Assembly (NCBI RefSeq): GCF_009177095.1
Contig: NZ_AP021861.1
Span: forward strand, 3,330,501-3,394,500
DNA length: 64,000 nt
DNA from: Lacipirellula parvula
GTDB lineage: Bacteria; Planctomycetota; Planctomycetia; Pirellulales; Lacipirellulaceae
Direction of reading: 5' to 3'
The notes below the pieces were generated by a model, which was not told the DNA's origin, did no database searches, and saw nothing but the letters and a program-made list of their open reading frames with translations. Below, piece after piece: positions 8,871-17,702 of the stretch. The stretch's first letter is position 1. Each line of letters starts with the position of its first letter. The position numbers and the translations under genes were made by a program.

Positions 8871-9566
8871 ATGAATTCTCGTCATACAGAACGACACCGA
8901 ATTGCGCGAATCGGTTGGCTCCGCGCTGCCGTTCTCGGTGCGAACGACGGGATTGTTTCTACGGCGAGCCTGATCACTGGAGTCGCCGCAGCGGACTCAT
9001 CGCGCGGTGCGATTGTGGTAGCCGGTGTGGCCGGTCTTGTCGCGGGTGCAGCTTCAATGGCTGCGGGCGAATACGTCTCTGTCAGTTCTCAAGCAGACAC
9101 GGAATGTTCAGATCTTGCTCGTGAACGAGCAGAGCTCGCGGCGGATCCCGCTGGAGAGCTAGAAGAACTGACCAATATCTATATCGAACAAGGATTAGAT
9201 CGTGAGCTTGCTGCTCGCGTTGCCGAGCAGTTGACAGCCCATGACGCATTAGCGGCGCATGCTCGAAGCGAACTGGGTATCGCTCAAGGGATGGAGGCTC
9301 GGCCGATCCAAGCGGCGTTTGCCTCAGCTGCCGCATTCGGCTGCGGTGCGATTCTTCCACTCGCTGCTGCAATCGTCTCTCCCGCTTCATCGCTTCTAGC
9401 GTCGGTAGTGGTTTCCTCGTTAGTCTTCCTCGGTTTGCTTGGTGGCGTGGCTTCGAAGGTCGGCGGCTCAAGAATTAGCAGTGGCGTCGCGCGAGTTCTG
9501 TTCTGGGGAGCACTCGCAATGGCACTCACAGCGGTCGTCGGTCGTGCATTCGGCGTCAATGCGTAG
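8871..9566 (+). CDS. VIT1/CCC1-family Fe/Mn transporter, copy 1
   Basis: The 231-aa membrane protein has the VIT signature LGANDGIVSTASLITGVAAA in the first transmembrane helix, then AGEYVSVSSQADTE, a hydrophilic metal-binding helical insert (about 75-135) and three C-terminal membrane helices. Family members export ferrous iron or manganese from the cytosol. The ATG at 8871 fits the usual family N-terminus; an upstream TTG is less likely. A second intact copy is at 32087-32782 and a broken one at 24291-24533. Confidence 0.9.
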   Translation: MNSRHTERHRIARIGWLRAAVLGANDGIVSTASLITGVAAADSSRGAIVVAGVAGLVAGAASMAAGEYVSVSSQADTECSDLARERAELAADPAGELEELTNIYIEQGLDRELAARVAEQLTAHDALAAHARSELGIAQGMEARPIQAAFASAAAFGCGAILPLAAAIVSPASSLLASVVVSSLVFLGLLGGVASKVGGSRISSGVARVLFWGALAMALTAVVGRAFGVNA

Positions 9567-9690
9567 TATCCCGCCGCTTCAGTGCGATGACCGGCCAATT
9601 ATGCAACGATCCGACGAATCTAAATCACGACTTCAAGCGAACCATGTTCAGTGAGACGGAGTTATTGAAACTTACCCCACAAGTGACGTC

Positions 9691-9915
9691 ATGCCCTCGC
9701 CGTTCGTAAAGCTGACTTCAGCAGCGAAGATCGAATTCTGCGAATCTGAAGTCGCAATTACGGTGATTGCGGGAGGGACCGATGATCAGGAGCTTGAAAG
9801 AATCTACGCCCAATTTCGCAATTTGCGGTTGTTCCGGGGCGACTACCTAACGCTAATAAGGTTGATTGAATTCAAGGCGAGAGGCGACGATGTGGTTTGG
9901 CTCGGCGTCGTGTGA
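9691..9915 (+). CDS. Small hypothetical protein
   Basis: A 74-aa ORF with ordinary composition and a predicted mixed alpha/beta fold (AITVIAGGTDDQELERIYAQ, then a basic helix). No family recognised and no clear ribosome binding site. It follows the VIT gene by 125 bp. Confidence 0.35.
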   Translation: MPSPFVKLTSAAKIEFCESEVAITVIAGGTDDQELERIYAQFRNLRLFRGDYLTLIRLIEFKARGDDVVWLGVV

Positions 9916-10340
9916 CCAGCAGTGACCACGCTCGAAATCTCGGTTGCGGATGGGAAGAGCTCCGAGCCCCTTCAACGATACGGCCTGTGTTCCTGCGCCG
10001 CGGTGAGTGCTTTACGCGCCTCTGCATCTTGAAATGATCAGTGAGGAGCCGGTCGTACTTCAATTCGACGAGGCAGCCCCCACTCTTTCTTGCTGCGTAG
10101 TAAGCCAAGCCTTGTCTGTCAGGTGCGTGCATAGCTCACATTTGAGCAGAGAACGAATTCTGCCGTGCAAATTACGGCGTTGCGCATTGCAGATTTCGCG
10201 TCGGCGAGTCGAAGCGAGCCACTGGGGTGAATCCTTATCGGTATTGGCGGACTTCCGCAATTCCGCGCTACTGCGAATTGGGTTGCAGTGCAGTACTGTT
10301 CATTAGCGTGGGGCTAGGTTTAGCGCGAGGTGTCACGGCC
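9916..10340. other. Intergenic gap, no gene seen
   Basis: No supported gene. A GTG-started extension of the next ORF begins at 10227 and would add a hydrophobic segment, but the KOW-like gene reads best from 10341. Confidence 0.35.
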
Positions 10341-10637
10341 ATGGGATACACCATTTTCTCAGTAGGCGATGTGGTTCGCATTCGCTCGGGCATCTTCGCC
10401 GGCGCGTCGGGCATAGTTGCCTCGCCGACAGTACCCGCTGACTTGTATGCGAGCAGCGAATGCAGTCGCGCCATGCTGCTTCCGGTCACCGTCGAAGCCG
10501 TTGTCGACGGCGAGCCTCTCACCTTACGTATCCAACCGGAATCGCTGCTCAAGTCTCTCCCTTCGGCGCCGGGTCTAGGAGCTATTCGGCTCGACGTAGT
10601 GACCTGCCCCCGGTTAGTGAACCAATCGTTAAGTTAG
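10341..10637 (+). pseudogene. KOW-motif protein truncated by an IS3-family end
   Basis: From the ATG at 10341 the product contains IFSVGDVVRIRSGIFAGASG, a KOW motif as in NusG/ribosomal L24-type RNA- or protein-binding folds. The native sequence stops at about 10599, where the IS terminal sequence TGACCTGCCCCC begins; the last dozen codons are encoded by the IS. A GTG at 10227 would give a longer product with a hydrophobic N-terminus. Probably a truncated gene. Confidence 0.5.
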
Positions 10638-11237
10638 AGTTGGCGTTGCCCCAACGCCAGCCTGCTTCGCTTGCTGAGGCGTAGCCGAAGCGAGCGAAGC
10701 TGGCTGAATTGCCTCCGGCGCCGGAGCCCGGTAGCCCAAGGAGCTGTGCGGTCGGACTTCGTTGAAGTGTCGCCGCCAGCGCTCAATCAGGACCTTGGCT
10801 TCCAGCAGCGTGTCGAACTGCTCACGCGCCAACAGCTCGTCGCGCAGCTTGCCATTAAAGCTTTCAACGTAGCCGTTCTCCCAAGGACTTCCCGGCTCGA
10901 TGAACAGCGTCTTCACGCCGACTCGAGCCAACCAATCTCGGACCTTCGTCGCCGTGAACTCCGCTCCGTTGTCGCTGCGGATGTAGGTCGGCACGCCACG
11001 ACGGACGAACAGATCGCTGAGGCGCTCCAGCACGTCTTCGCGCTTGAGGCTTCTCGCCACGTCGATCGCCAGGCACTCGCGCGTATACTCGTCGATCAGG
11101 GTGAGCATGCGAATCGCCCGACCGTCGCTGGTCCGATCGGCGACGAAGTCGTAGCTCCAGACGTGATCCGTGTAAGCTGGGCGCAGACGCACGCGATCCG
11201 TCGGCGAGCCACATTCGCTTTCGTTTCGGTTCCTCAA
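10600..11237 (-). mobile_element. IS3-family (IS407-like) insertion sequence relic, copy 1
   Basis: The right end TGACCTGCCCCCGGTTAGTG starts at 10600 and is repeated at 13320, defining the element end. Only the 3' two thirds of orfB remain; orfA and the other inverted repeat are missing. At about 11237 the IS sequence joins directly to the subtilase pseudogene, so the junction is a deletion rather than a clean insertion. Confidence 0.85.
10629..11237 (-). pseudogene. IS3-family transposase orfB, 5'-truncated and frameshifted (copy 1)
   Basis: The rve/DDE core is readable: Asp in WSYDFVADRTSDGR, Asp in YIRSDNGAEF, Glu in NGYVESFNGKLRDELL. Near 11180-11190 the frame shifts: the upstream frame reads KRMWLADGSR and the downstream frame TDRVRLRP, which together give the family's LWLADGS-VRLRP segment. 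The N-terminal HTH_21 part is missing. It cannot encode an active transposase. Confidence 0.85.
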
Positions 11238-12198
11238 TCTTGTCGGCGGAGTTCATAATCACCGCCTTCATCACTTGGTGCTGCCGGGAATTTGAACCCC
11301 AGCCGTTGGCGTACGAGCGTTCGTGCAATAGAGCGGCAGTGCCCGCGACATGCGGGGCCGCGAAGCTAGTGCCGTTCCCAGCAGGGTCCGGAAGCGTTGG
11401 GATAACATTATTGCGGGTAGTCGTCTCGACGTCTCTTCCCGGAGCGAGAATATCTATGAACGTCCGATTGGATCCCGGAACGGTCGTGTAAACATTCTGT
11501 GAGTCGGATTGGCGATACTTAGTCCCGTTCTTCTTTGAAAATCCAACCGTGATGCCATTGAAATTGTCTGCTGGGAGGGCTCCCGTGGCTCCATCCTCCT
11601 CACCGGCGACGACGTATAGCACATCGTGTTCACGAGCCGACCAGTCAATGTAAGAAGTGAGTGTTGAGCTTCCGTCAGGGTCCAAGCCTGCTGATGTCAC
11701 GGCGAAGCTCATGTTAATTACGCCGATGTCTCTGCTGTTTGGCAATGACATAGTCGCGAGCAAATTAGCTGATTCAGCGAATTGCTCGTAGGCGTTTTCG
11801 GGAGTCGGGCCAACAAGATTCGCTCCGACTGAGTAGAGGTTTGCCTCCGGGACAACGCCCGTCGCCGTCGCGTGGTCCGAGATTAAGAGTCCCGCAACCT
11901 TGACGACGTGGTCGCTCGTTTCGGCAAGCTTGTTCTGGACGGCCGCGAACGTCGGAGGGTTGCGGAAAAAGACCTGCGTGGGGTCTACGGAACTGTGAAA
12001 GAGAACAGCGTTGGTGTCGAAACTTGGGTCGCCCGGACGGAACAACTCAACCTGACCAATATTGATGCCGCTTCCTTACAAACCCGTCACCAAAGAATTG
12101 ATGCCGTTGGGGCCCAGCGAATCTTGGCTCGCTTCAAGCGTCTTAAGTGGCAGGACAATCCCAAATGCAACAGCAAGACTCAGTAACAAAGGTCTCAT
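11238..12198 (-). pseudogene. Secreted subtilisin-like (S8) protease, broken by an in-frame stop and an IS junction
   Basis: The ATG at 12198, with AAGGAG eight bases upstream, begins a signal peptide of about 25 residues. Codon 41 (12076-12078) is TAA. The frame then continues open through VINMSF and the serine motif NGTSFAAPHVAGTAALL, and ends at about 11238 where IS3 sequence takes over. The usual oxyanion-Asn block reads VVAGEEDG, and no canonical HGTHVAG is seen (SDHATATGV instead), so even the ancestor may have been an atypical family member. Its start lies 2 bp beyond the stop of the upstream secreted protein, as in an operon. Confidence 0.85.
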
Positions 12199-12199
12199 T

Positions 12200-12874
12200 T
12201 TAATGCTCCTTCGTAGCGTCATTCACCGTGAACCGGAATGGTTTGCATACAACCCGCGACGCTTCCTTCTTCGACGGGTTCTTCACTTTTAGGGTTTGAT
12301 ATTTCCTCTCCAGTGGTTGTCGAGCGAGTTTGACCGAATAGTTTCCCTGGGGCATTTTTCCGAGAGGAATTACGGCGAGATTGCTACTGACATTCGCTTC
12401 AAAGTGAGGAGCGAAGCGGTACGAGAGAGTGATTTCAGACTTATCTCGCGTGATGTTCGTGAGGTGAACATCCGAGCCATACTCAAGTGCGTAAAAGACT
12501 ATGTTTAGCTCCTCCTCTGTAGTGAACGCATCGCGCTTGCCAGTGGAGTTCTGGAGGGCTTGAGTTAACGCCTTAAGCGAGTCAATCCCTGTACCGGCTA
12601 CGACAAATCCTTCAGTAGATTCCTTCGAGCGTGCTACAGAAGCAAAGGCCTCGTTGAGCTGCTGAGACACTTGGCCGTCACTTGAGACGTAGTTGCCCGC
12701 ATCGTCTTTGTGCGTTGATGGAAATGCTTTGGTGCCAGGCATCGCGAGTGCCCAGACCTCCTTCAGCGGTAGGACGACCGGGGACTTGGGGTCGTTAGGT
12801 TCCACAGCAACCGATACGCTCGCAACGATGGCGATCGATAGCAAGGCACTGAGTAATGCATGAGCGTGAAGCAT
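12200..12874 (-). CDS. Secreted protein of unknown function
   Basis: Starting at ATG 12874 gives 224 aa with a clear signal peptide (LLSALLSIAIVASVSVA, about 6-22). The mature part contains a helical region (SQQLNEAFASVARSKE) and a beta-rich C-terminal region that resembles a small exported sensor or inhibitor domain; no family is recognised. It is followed within 2 bp by the subtilase pseudogene, with that gene's ribosome binding site inside its 3' end, so the two formed an operon. A protease partner or inhibitor role is conceivable but unproven. Confidence 0.7.
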   Translation of the reverse strand: MLHAHALLSALLSIAIVASVSVAVEPNDPKSPVVLPLKEVWALAMPGTKAFPSTHKDDAGNYVSSDGQVSQQLNEAFASVARSKESTEGFVVAGTGIDSLKALTQALQNSTGKRDAFTTEEELNIVFYALEYGSDVHLTNITRDKSEITLSYRFAPHFEANVSSNLAVIPLGKMPQGNYSVKLARQPLERKYQTLKVKNPSKKEASRVVCKPFRFTVNDATKEH

Positions 12875-13043
12875 TTGACACTCGATGTTCTGGAGGGATT
12901 GACATCCTATCAGAGAATGGGTGAAGAAGATTAGATTCTGCAAATAAGGCGAATGCTTTCAAAAGCGATAGCATTGTGCGATGGCAATGCCAGCATTTCA
13001 GCGGAGTGCGAAAATGAGGCCGGTGGCATGCGTACTAACGACC

Positions 13044-13319
13044 TCAAACAAGAACCTTAGAACGATCAGTGACGAAGAAACTGTGGTCATTAACGGCCTC
13101 TTGCCCTGATTCTAAAGCAGTGATGATTTGCGTTGCGGTTCGCTGAATATAGTCCAGCGATTGCAGCAGCATTTCCTTGTCACTAGAGTAGAGCTGAATG
13201 TAGTTGGCTGAACGGGTGACTGCATCTAGTCCGATCGCTCTGCTAACCACGAAGGCGACTGCTTCGGCTTCGAATTCGCGTACCTTTCGTGTCGTCTCCT
13301 TGCGTCGCTCCGAGTGATG
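13044..13319 (-). pseudogene. C-terminal fragment of an ArdC-like antirestriction/zincin protein
   Basis: The minus frame from the IS end at 13319 reads EFEAEAVAFVVSRAIGLD, then ANYIQLYSSDKEMLLQSLDY and IQRTATQIITAL. This is the C-terminal signature of ArdC/DUF1738-type proteins carried by plasmids and conjugative elements. The N-terminal ssDNA-binding and HExxH parts are gone; the cut coincides exactly with the IS3 end at 13320. It is a mobile-element remnant. Confidence 0.7.
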
Positions 13320-14170
13320 TGACCTGCCCCCGGTTAGTGAACCAATCGTTAAGTTAGAGTTGGCGTTGCCCCAACGCCAGCCTGCTTCGCTTGCTGAGGC
13401 GTAGCCGAAGCAAGCGAAGCAGGCTGAATCGCTTCCGGCGCCGGAGCCCGGTAGCCCAACGAACTGTGCGGTCGGACGGCGTTGAAGTGCCGGCGCCAGC
13501 GCTCGATGAGAACCTTGGCCTCCAGCAGCGTATCGAACTGCTCTCGCGCGAGCAGCTCGTCGCGCAGCTTGCCGTTGAAGCTTTCAACGTAGCCGTTCTC
13601 CCAAGGGCTGCCCGGCTCGATGAACAGCGTCTTAACGCCGACCCGAGCCAGCCACTCGCACCTTCGTCGCCGTGAACTCGGCGCCGTTGTCGCTGCGGAT
13701 GTAGGTCGGCACGCCGCGACGGACGAACAGGTCGCTCAAGCTCCAGCACGTCCTCGCTCTTGAGGCTTCGGGCCACGTCGATCGCCAAGCACTCGCGGGT
13801 ATGCTCGTCGATTAGGGTGAGCATCCGAATCGCCCGGCCGTCGCTCGTGCGATCGGCGACGAAGTCGTAGCTCCAGACGTGATCTTTGTAGGATGGGCGC
13901 AGCCGCACGCACGAGCCGTCGGCGAGCCACAGTCGCCTCCGTTTTGGTTTTGCTTCTGCGGCACTTTCAGGCCCTCCTGACGCCAAAGACGCTCGACGCG
14001 TTTGTGATTGACCGTCCAGTTTCCCGACGCGGCTTCCTTCAAGATCGCCTTATCAAGCTCCGCGTCGGCGAGCAATCGCTTCAGTCGAGCGTTCTCTTTC
14101 TCAAGCTCTTTGAGACGCTTCGCTTGGTCCATCCGCAAGCCGCCGTACTCCTTCTTCCATTGGATGGTGG
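13320..14170 (-). mobile_element. IS3-family insertion sequence relic, copy 2
   Basis: The same end TGACCTGCCCCCGGTTAGTG begins at 13320 in the same orientation as copy 1. It retains the end of orfA, part of the orfB HTH and the orfB DDE region, but has internal deletions and frameshifts. The orfA-side terminus is lost: at about 14170 IS sequence joins a plus-strand gene fragment. The two copies differ by many substitutions, so they are old relatives and not a fresh duplication. Confidence 0.85.
13354..14165 (-). pseudogene. IS3-family orfA/orfB remnants (copy 2)
   Basis: OrfA's C-terminal coiled coil is visible (WKKEYGG, then QAKRLKELEKENARLKRLL). It is followed directly by an HTH piece (NWTVNHKRVERLWRQEGLKV), meaning about 80 residues of orfB are deleted. 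The DDE part begins RRLWLADGS and reads correctly to SEDVLEL. Small deletions relative to copy 1 (near 13740 and 13655) then shift the frame. Inactive. Confidence 0.85.
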
Positions 14171-14457
14171 CGGTCAAATGCGATGGAGTGTCGGTGCAAA
14201 CAAGTGACGACAAATCCATTCGGCTTAACTTCACTAACTGTACGATAGAAATGCCAGACGGAGTCGGTGGTGGAGCTAACACGGTCGAGTATGACAGTGC
14301 GGGTAAGGTACTAACACTTAGCGGCCTTGACGACGAAGTGGCATATCTTGCGTTCAAAGGAACGGATTTCTCAAAGGCTGCTCGGTCTCCAAAGTTAGTG
14401 CTTGATATAGTGTCGAATCGCGATGCTCAGACTGTACCGCGACGGCCTGCGAACTAG
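14171..14457 (+). pseudogene. 3' fragment of an unidentified gene, cut by IS3 copy 2
   Basis: The plus frame ending at 14457 has good protein character (SIRLNFTNCTIEMPDG, then a beta-rich EVAYLAFKGTDFSKAARS). Its 5' end is replaced by IS sequence. Family not recognised; the pattern suggests an exported beta-sheet protein. Confidence 0.4.
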
Positions 14458-14557
14458 ACGAGAATGTCGCGTGAAGAAACTCGGTCCCATTGAGTGGGTC
14501 TGGGGCGTTTCTTGAAACTCGTTGAAGCACCAGTGAATCGTTCTGGAGCTGTAACTG

Positions 14558-14911
14558 TTGAGAATTCACAAAAGATTCGCCGTATCGACTCTGTTTCTGC
14601 TGATGCCCGTTGCGGCTTCAGTTTTTGGGTACGCACAATGGAGGAAGCAGAACCTATTCGAGGAAATCAAGAGCATCCAAGCATTGTACGAAATCCCAAT
14701 TCCAGTCACTGATGATTGGTTGTGGCCGTCTCCACCGAAGAAGGTAATTATTAGAGCAGGCAGGTATAGCAGTAGTCCGAACGTCATCGAAGCTCGAGCA
14801 CGACTTCGACGCCTTGGGGTTGAAGTTGAAAATGACTTCTCTTACCAAACGTCTGAAATTAGAACGCCGACGAAATCGTTTCCTCAGAATATGCTTGAAC
14901 CTTTCAATTAG
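14558..14911 (+). CDS. Small exported or membrane-anchored protein, unknown
   Basis: A 117-aa product starting at TTG 14558 (GGAG ten bases upstream). It has a basic N-terminus followed by one hydrophobic segment (FAVSTLFLLMPVAASVFGYA, about 7-26) and a soluble C-terminal part with IIRAGRYSSSPNVIEARARL. No family recognised. It sits in the decayed plasmid-like region. Confidence 0.5.
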   Translation: MRIHKRFAVSTLFLLMPVAASVFGYAQWRKQNLFEEIKSIQALYEIPIPVTDDWLWPSPPKKVIIRAGRYSSSPNVIEARARLRRLGVEVENDFSYQTSEIRTPTKSFPQNMLEPFN

Positions 14912-15265
14912 CTCGCCGGTCTTGGCGCATTTGGTTCAATCCGGCAGGGGTTAAATTTGTCGGCACATTGCATACATCTGACATTTCTTCTAATGACGGT
15001 TCGCGGCGAAGTTTGCGCGTTGATCCTGAAATTGCTGCCTTCAATTCCTTGTCGGCCAATGTGCTGTGGCTAGTCATGGCGTTTGGCCTCATCTGGGAAT
15101 CGACCAACGAATTATTAACAGTTGGGTCAGCCATCAGACGGAAGAAATGGTGCTGCGTTACCGACGTATGTTGCCCAATCAAGAACAATCCGCGATCACC
15201 CACGTGCTCGCAGCTTAGGCATTGTGCTGATGCAAGCTCTTTCGGCATAACGCCCGGCGGCTTGG
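14912..15265. other. Gap with only weak ORFs
   Basis: Overlapping plus and minus ORFs of about 110 aa exist but neither has recognisable motifs or a ribosome binding site. Probably decayed sequence. Confidence 0.3.
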
Positions 15266-15676
15266 CTACTCTAGAAATCCTTGCTTGGTTAACCAGCCGA
15301 AGATAGCTTCTTCGACGATCTCCTGCTGAGTATCTGGCTTGGCGTGATTGAGACGCTGTTCCAAGTGTGCTCGACGAAGTGCATTGGCAACTCGATGGGA
15401 AAGTCGAATCGTCACGGGCACTAGCATTTGATCGAGAACTTCACTGGAACTGGGAACGCCGTGGGGCGGCCGACCTGTTGCCCGCTGTTGCCGCGACGGC
15501 GCATCTTTTTCCGTTCGTGATTTGGTTCTCGACTCAGCAATGTCGATCGTCCGCTTTTTCTCTTTCGGCGGACTCGTAGGAGTTTGAACTACTGTCGATT
15601 TTGACTGCCCATTGATAAACGCCAGCTTCTCGGGCGTCATTTCCATTGCCGTGCCTAGTGATCTTCTTTCAGCCAT
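15266..15676 (-). CDS. ParB-like centromere-binding partner of ParA
   Basis: The 136-aa product has a disordered, basic N-terminal half (about 1-80) and a compact C-terminal half beginning VPVTIRLSHRVANALRRAHL, which resembles the small ribbon-helix-helix or ParB-like proteins encoded after plasmid parA genes. It overlaps the end of parA by 8 bp, so the two are co-translated. The inferred role is DNA-site binding in plasmid segregation; sequence evidence is moderate and gene position strengthens it. Confidence 0.6.
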   Translation of the reverse strand: MAERRSLGTAMEMTPEKLAFINGQSKSTVVQTPTSPPKEKKRTIDIAESRTKSRTEKDAPSRQQRATGRPPHGVPSSSEVLDQMLVPVTIRLSHRVANALRRAHLEQRLNHAKPDTQQEIVEEAIFGWLTKQGFLE

Positions 15677-16343
15677 TCTCTACGTTCTGCCTCCTTACAT
15701 TTTGTTTATTTGTCACCGCATCGCCCACGAGCTCGCGAAAGAGCCCGTCGAGATCCGCTGCTGCGTGCGAACCTTTACGCCCGAATCGACCGACAACCGT
15801 CCCCTGTTGCGCTGCGTCGCGGTACGCTTGCAAATCGCGAACGACGTGCTGAGCGACCTGAAGACCTAGCTGTGGAGCGCCCACTTTCAGTTCTTGACTG
15901 ATAGTGTCGCGGGTCTTCATCTTGTTCAGCACAAGCCGTCCGTCGGGTCTGCCGCCGTTGATTCCCTGAGCGTATCTGAGGACCGTCGTCGCCCCGGCGA
16001 CCGACCTCACATCGAGAATCGAAGGCGAAATCGGGAAAATGGCCAAATCCGCGAGGATGAACAAGGTGCGACTCAAATCTTCCAGCCCGCCTGGAGCGTC
16101 CCCTATCACGAAATCGTGGCTAGAAACTAATCCTTGGACGCTTTTAAGGCATTCCTCGGGAGTGTCAGCGACGCGAATGGTGATTTTGGGTTCCGCTTCG
16201 ACGATCCATTGCGAACTCGAACGCTGTTTGTCCGTGTCGAGTAACGCCGTTTGAAAGCCTTGGTCGAAGAGCCACACGGCAAGGTGCGTCGCGAGGGTGC
16301 TTTTGCCCACGCCGCCTTTGGAATTTGCGCAAACGATCATCAT
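15669..16343 (-). CDS. parA: ParA-family partition ATPase
   Basis: The 224-aa protein has the deviant Walker A motif NSKGGVGKSTLATHLA (about 8-23), the switch residues TALLDTDKQRSSSQW (about 33-47) and Walker B-like HDFVIGDAPGG. The length fits the small plasmid ParA/MinD group. It should hydrolyse ATP to position plasmid DNA together with the ParB-like protein that overlaps its 3' end. It is divergent from a replication-initiator remnant 40 bp away, which is a typical replicon layout. Confidence 0.9.
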   Translation of the reverse strand: MMIVCANSKGGVGKSTLATHLAVWLFDQGFQTALLDTDKQRSSSQWIVEAEPKITIRVADTPEECLKSVQGLVSSHDFVIGDAPGGLEDLSRTLFILADLAIFPISPSILDVRSVAGATTVLRYAQGINGGRPDGRLVLNKMKTRDTISQELKVGAPQLGLQVAQHVVRDLQAYRDAAQQGTVVGRFGRKGSHAAADLDGLFRELVGDAVTNKQNVRRQNVENG

Positions 16344-16381
16344 GTTTTGACCCTAGCGCGAAAGCATCCTGACTGACAAGC

Positions 16382-16671
16382 ATGTTTTTTTGCTGCGATA
16401 CTTTGTTGCTTTCAGGCAACCAGAGTGACCGTGCAGCAAACTTCATTGCTGCCCTGCAACGATGCAATAGTCCTGGCGTTCATCACAGCAAGCCGGACTC
16501 CGAGCCGCCGCTTTCATCGTTCGTTTGGAACGAAGTCGTCTTCCGCAGTTTTAAGTCTGGGTACTTGAAGGCGGTTGACCTCGTGCTCTTCCGACAACTC
16601 CATCGCGCCGCGGCCAAGCGTATGTACCGCTTTCTCGACAAGCGGTTCTATCACAAGTCGCGATCCGGACG
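16382..16671 (+). pseudogene. Plasmid replication initiator (RepA-like) remnant
   Basis: Within this ORF residues from about 47 on read SFVWNEVVFRSFKSGYLKAV and AKRMYRFLDKRFYHKSR, which match the core of 'replication initiator protein A' plasmid Rep proteins. Both the N-terminal and the DNA-binding C-terminal parts are missing. At about 16660-16671 the frame ends in sequence belonging to a tyrosine recombinase. It is divergent from parA. Confidence 0.65.
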
Positions 16672-17142
16672 CTGGATCAACTACTTATCGCCTACTTTAA
16701 GGCGATTCCGGTGGGTTCAGTCGAGCCGCTGACGATCAGCGGCATGGAAATCTATGCCGCACACTTGCGCCGGCTGCTGGGCGTCAAGTTTCAGATTCAG
16801 TCGCTTGAGCTCGTCGATCTGCAGAGCTACGTCTCGGCACGAGCCAAGGACCCCGGCATTCGCGGCCGCCGGGTCAGCCCCGCGACCATTAAGAAAGACA
16901 TAGTCACGCTTCGCACTGTTTGGAACTGGGCGGTGCAAAGCGCCCTACTCTGCAAACCGTTCCCGGGACGCGGCCTGAGATTTCCTAAGCTCGAAGAGAA
17001 AGCTCCATTCCAAACGATCGCGGAGATTGAACGTCGCGTTCAGCGCGGGGGTCTCACCAAGGCGCAGAATGCTGATTTGTGCCTCGTGGCTTCAAGTTTC
17101 CAGGGCTCGAACCAAAACCATCACCGAACGCCATTCCACTAA
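16672..17142 (+). pseudogene. Tyrosine recombinase remnant (N-terminal and core-binding region)
   Basis: From 16672 the frame reads LDQLLIAYFKAIPVGS, then MEIYAAHLRRLLG, SPATIKKDIVTLRTVWNWA and LRFPKLEEKAPFQT. These are the SAM-like DNA-binding domain and linker of planctomycete integrases. The catalytic domain (R...H-x-x-R...Y) is absent; the reading frame degrades after about 17090. The 5' end is fused to the Rep remnant, indicating a deletion. Confidence 0.75.
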
Positions 17143-17702
17143 AACCGGACAGTATAATCCCGGTCGCTCACCGCCTCATGGCGGAAGGCGAGCAGTTCCT
17201 GACATCACTGCGGGCGTTCTGCGATGCAATAGAACAACCTCGCTAAGTTCTAGGCGTTGACGGCAATCGGCCAAATAGCGATAGCAATAGGAGCATTCGT
17301 TGCTCCCCCTGACTTACTTATTGCATCTTCTCGGCTATTATAAACAACGGCCTGAGAAGCGCCGTAGTTGACCGCTCAATGCCTTCCATACGGCGATGAG
17401 CTACTCTCTGTCTTACGGTTAATCTCACCATCAACCTCTTGGGCGAGTCGCTCCGTCAACGGGCCTTGGAATGCGGCACCGACTTCGCCGTTGTGCAACC
17501 GAACTCGCGACGCAAGCGACTTCGCCGTATCCGCGGCAGCCAAGCTCATGCTTTCGTGTCAACGGCGGCCCGAGCCAGTAGGCGGGTTGATCGGCCCTGG
17601 GCTGGTTTCTGCCCAAGGACAATCAATCGTTAGGCACGCGGTCGCGGATTCGTGTACAGTCTGTACTGCTGTTCATAATGAACTGGCAAGCAAGGAGTTT
17701 AT
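17143..17702. other. Non-coding stretch between integrase relic and P-type ATPase
   Basis: The first 90 bases include a short open stretch (HRLMAEGEQFLTSLRAFCDA) that may be another integrase or plasmid remnant. The rest shows no gene. A 13-bp palindrome at 17654 lies just before the ATPase. Confidence 0.35.
17654..17666. promoter_or_regulatory. Palindrome GTACAGTCTGTAC, candidate operator
   Basis: A perfect 6-1-6 inverted repeat lies 37 bp upstream of the P2-ATPase start codon. Its TACA/TGTA half-sites recall BlaI/CopY-type operators, but their spacing differs and no such regulator is visible nearby. Confidence 0.3.

Noticed and set aside
10600-14170. Composite transposon formed by the two IS3 copies
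   Set aside because: Both copies have lost one end and are direct, frameshifted relics with unlike breakpoints; no target-site duplication is visible.
16371-16520. Iteron-like TTGCTGC/GCAATAG repeats near the rep remnant
   Set aside because: The copies are irregular in sequence and spacing; not strong enough to call an origin.
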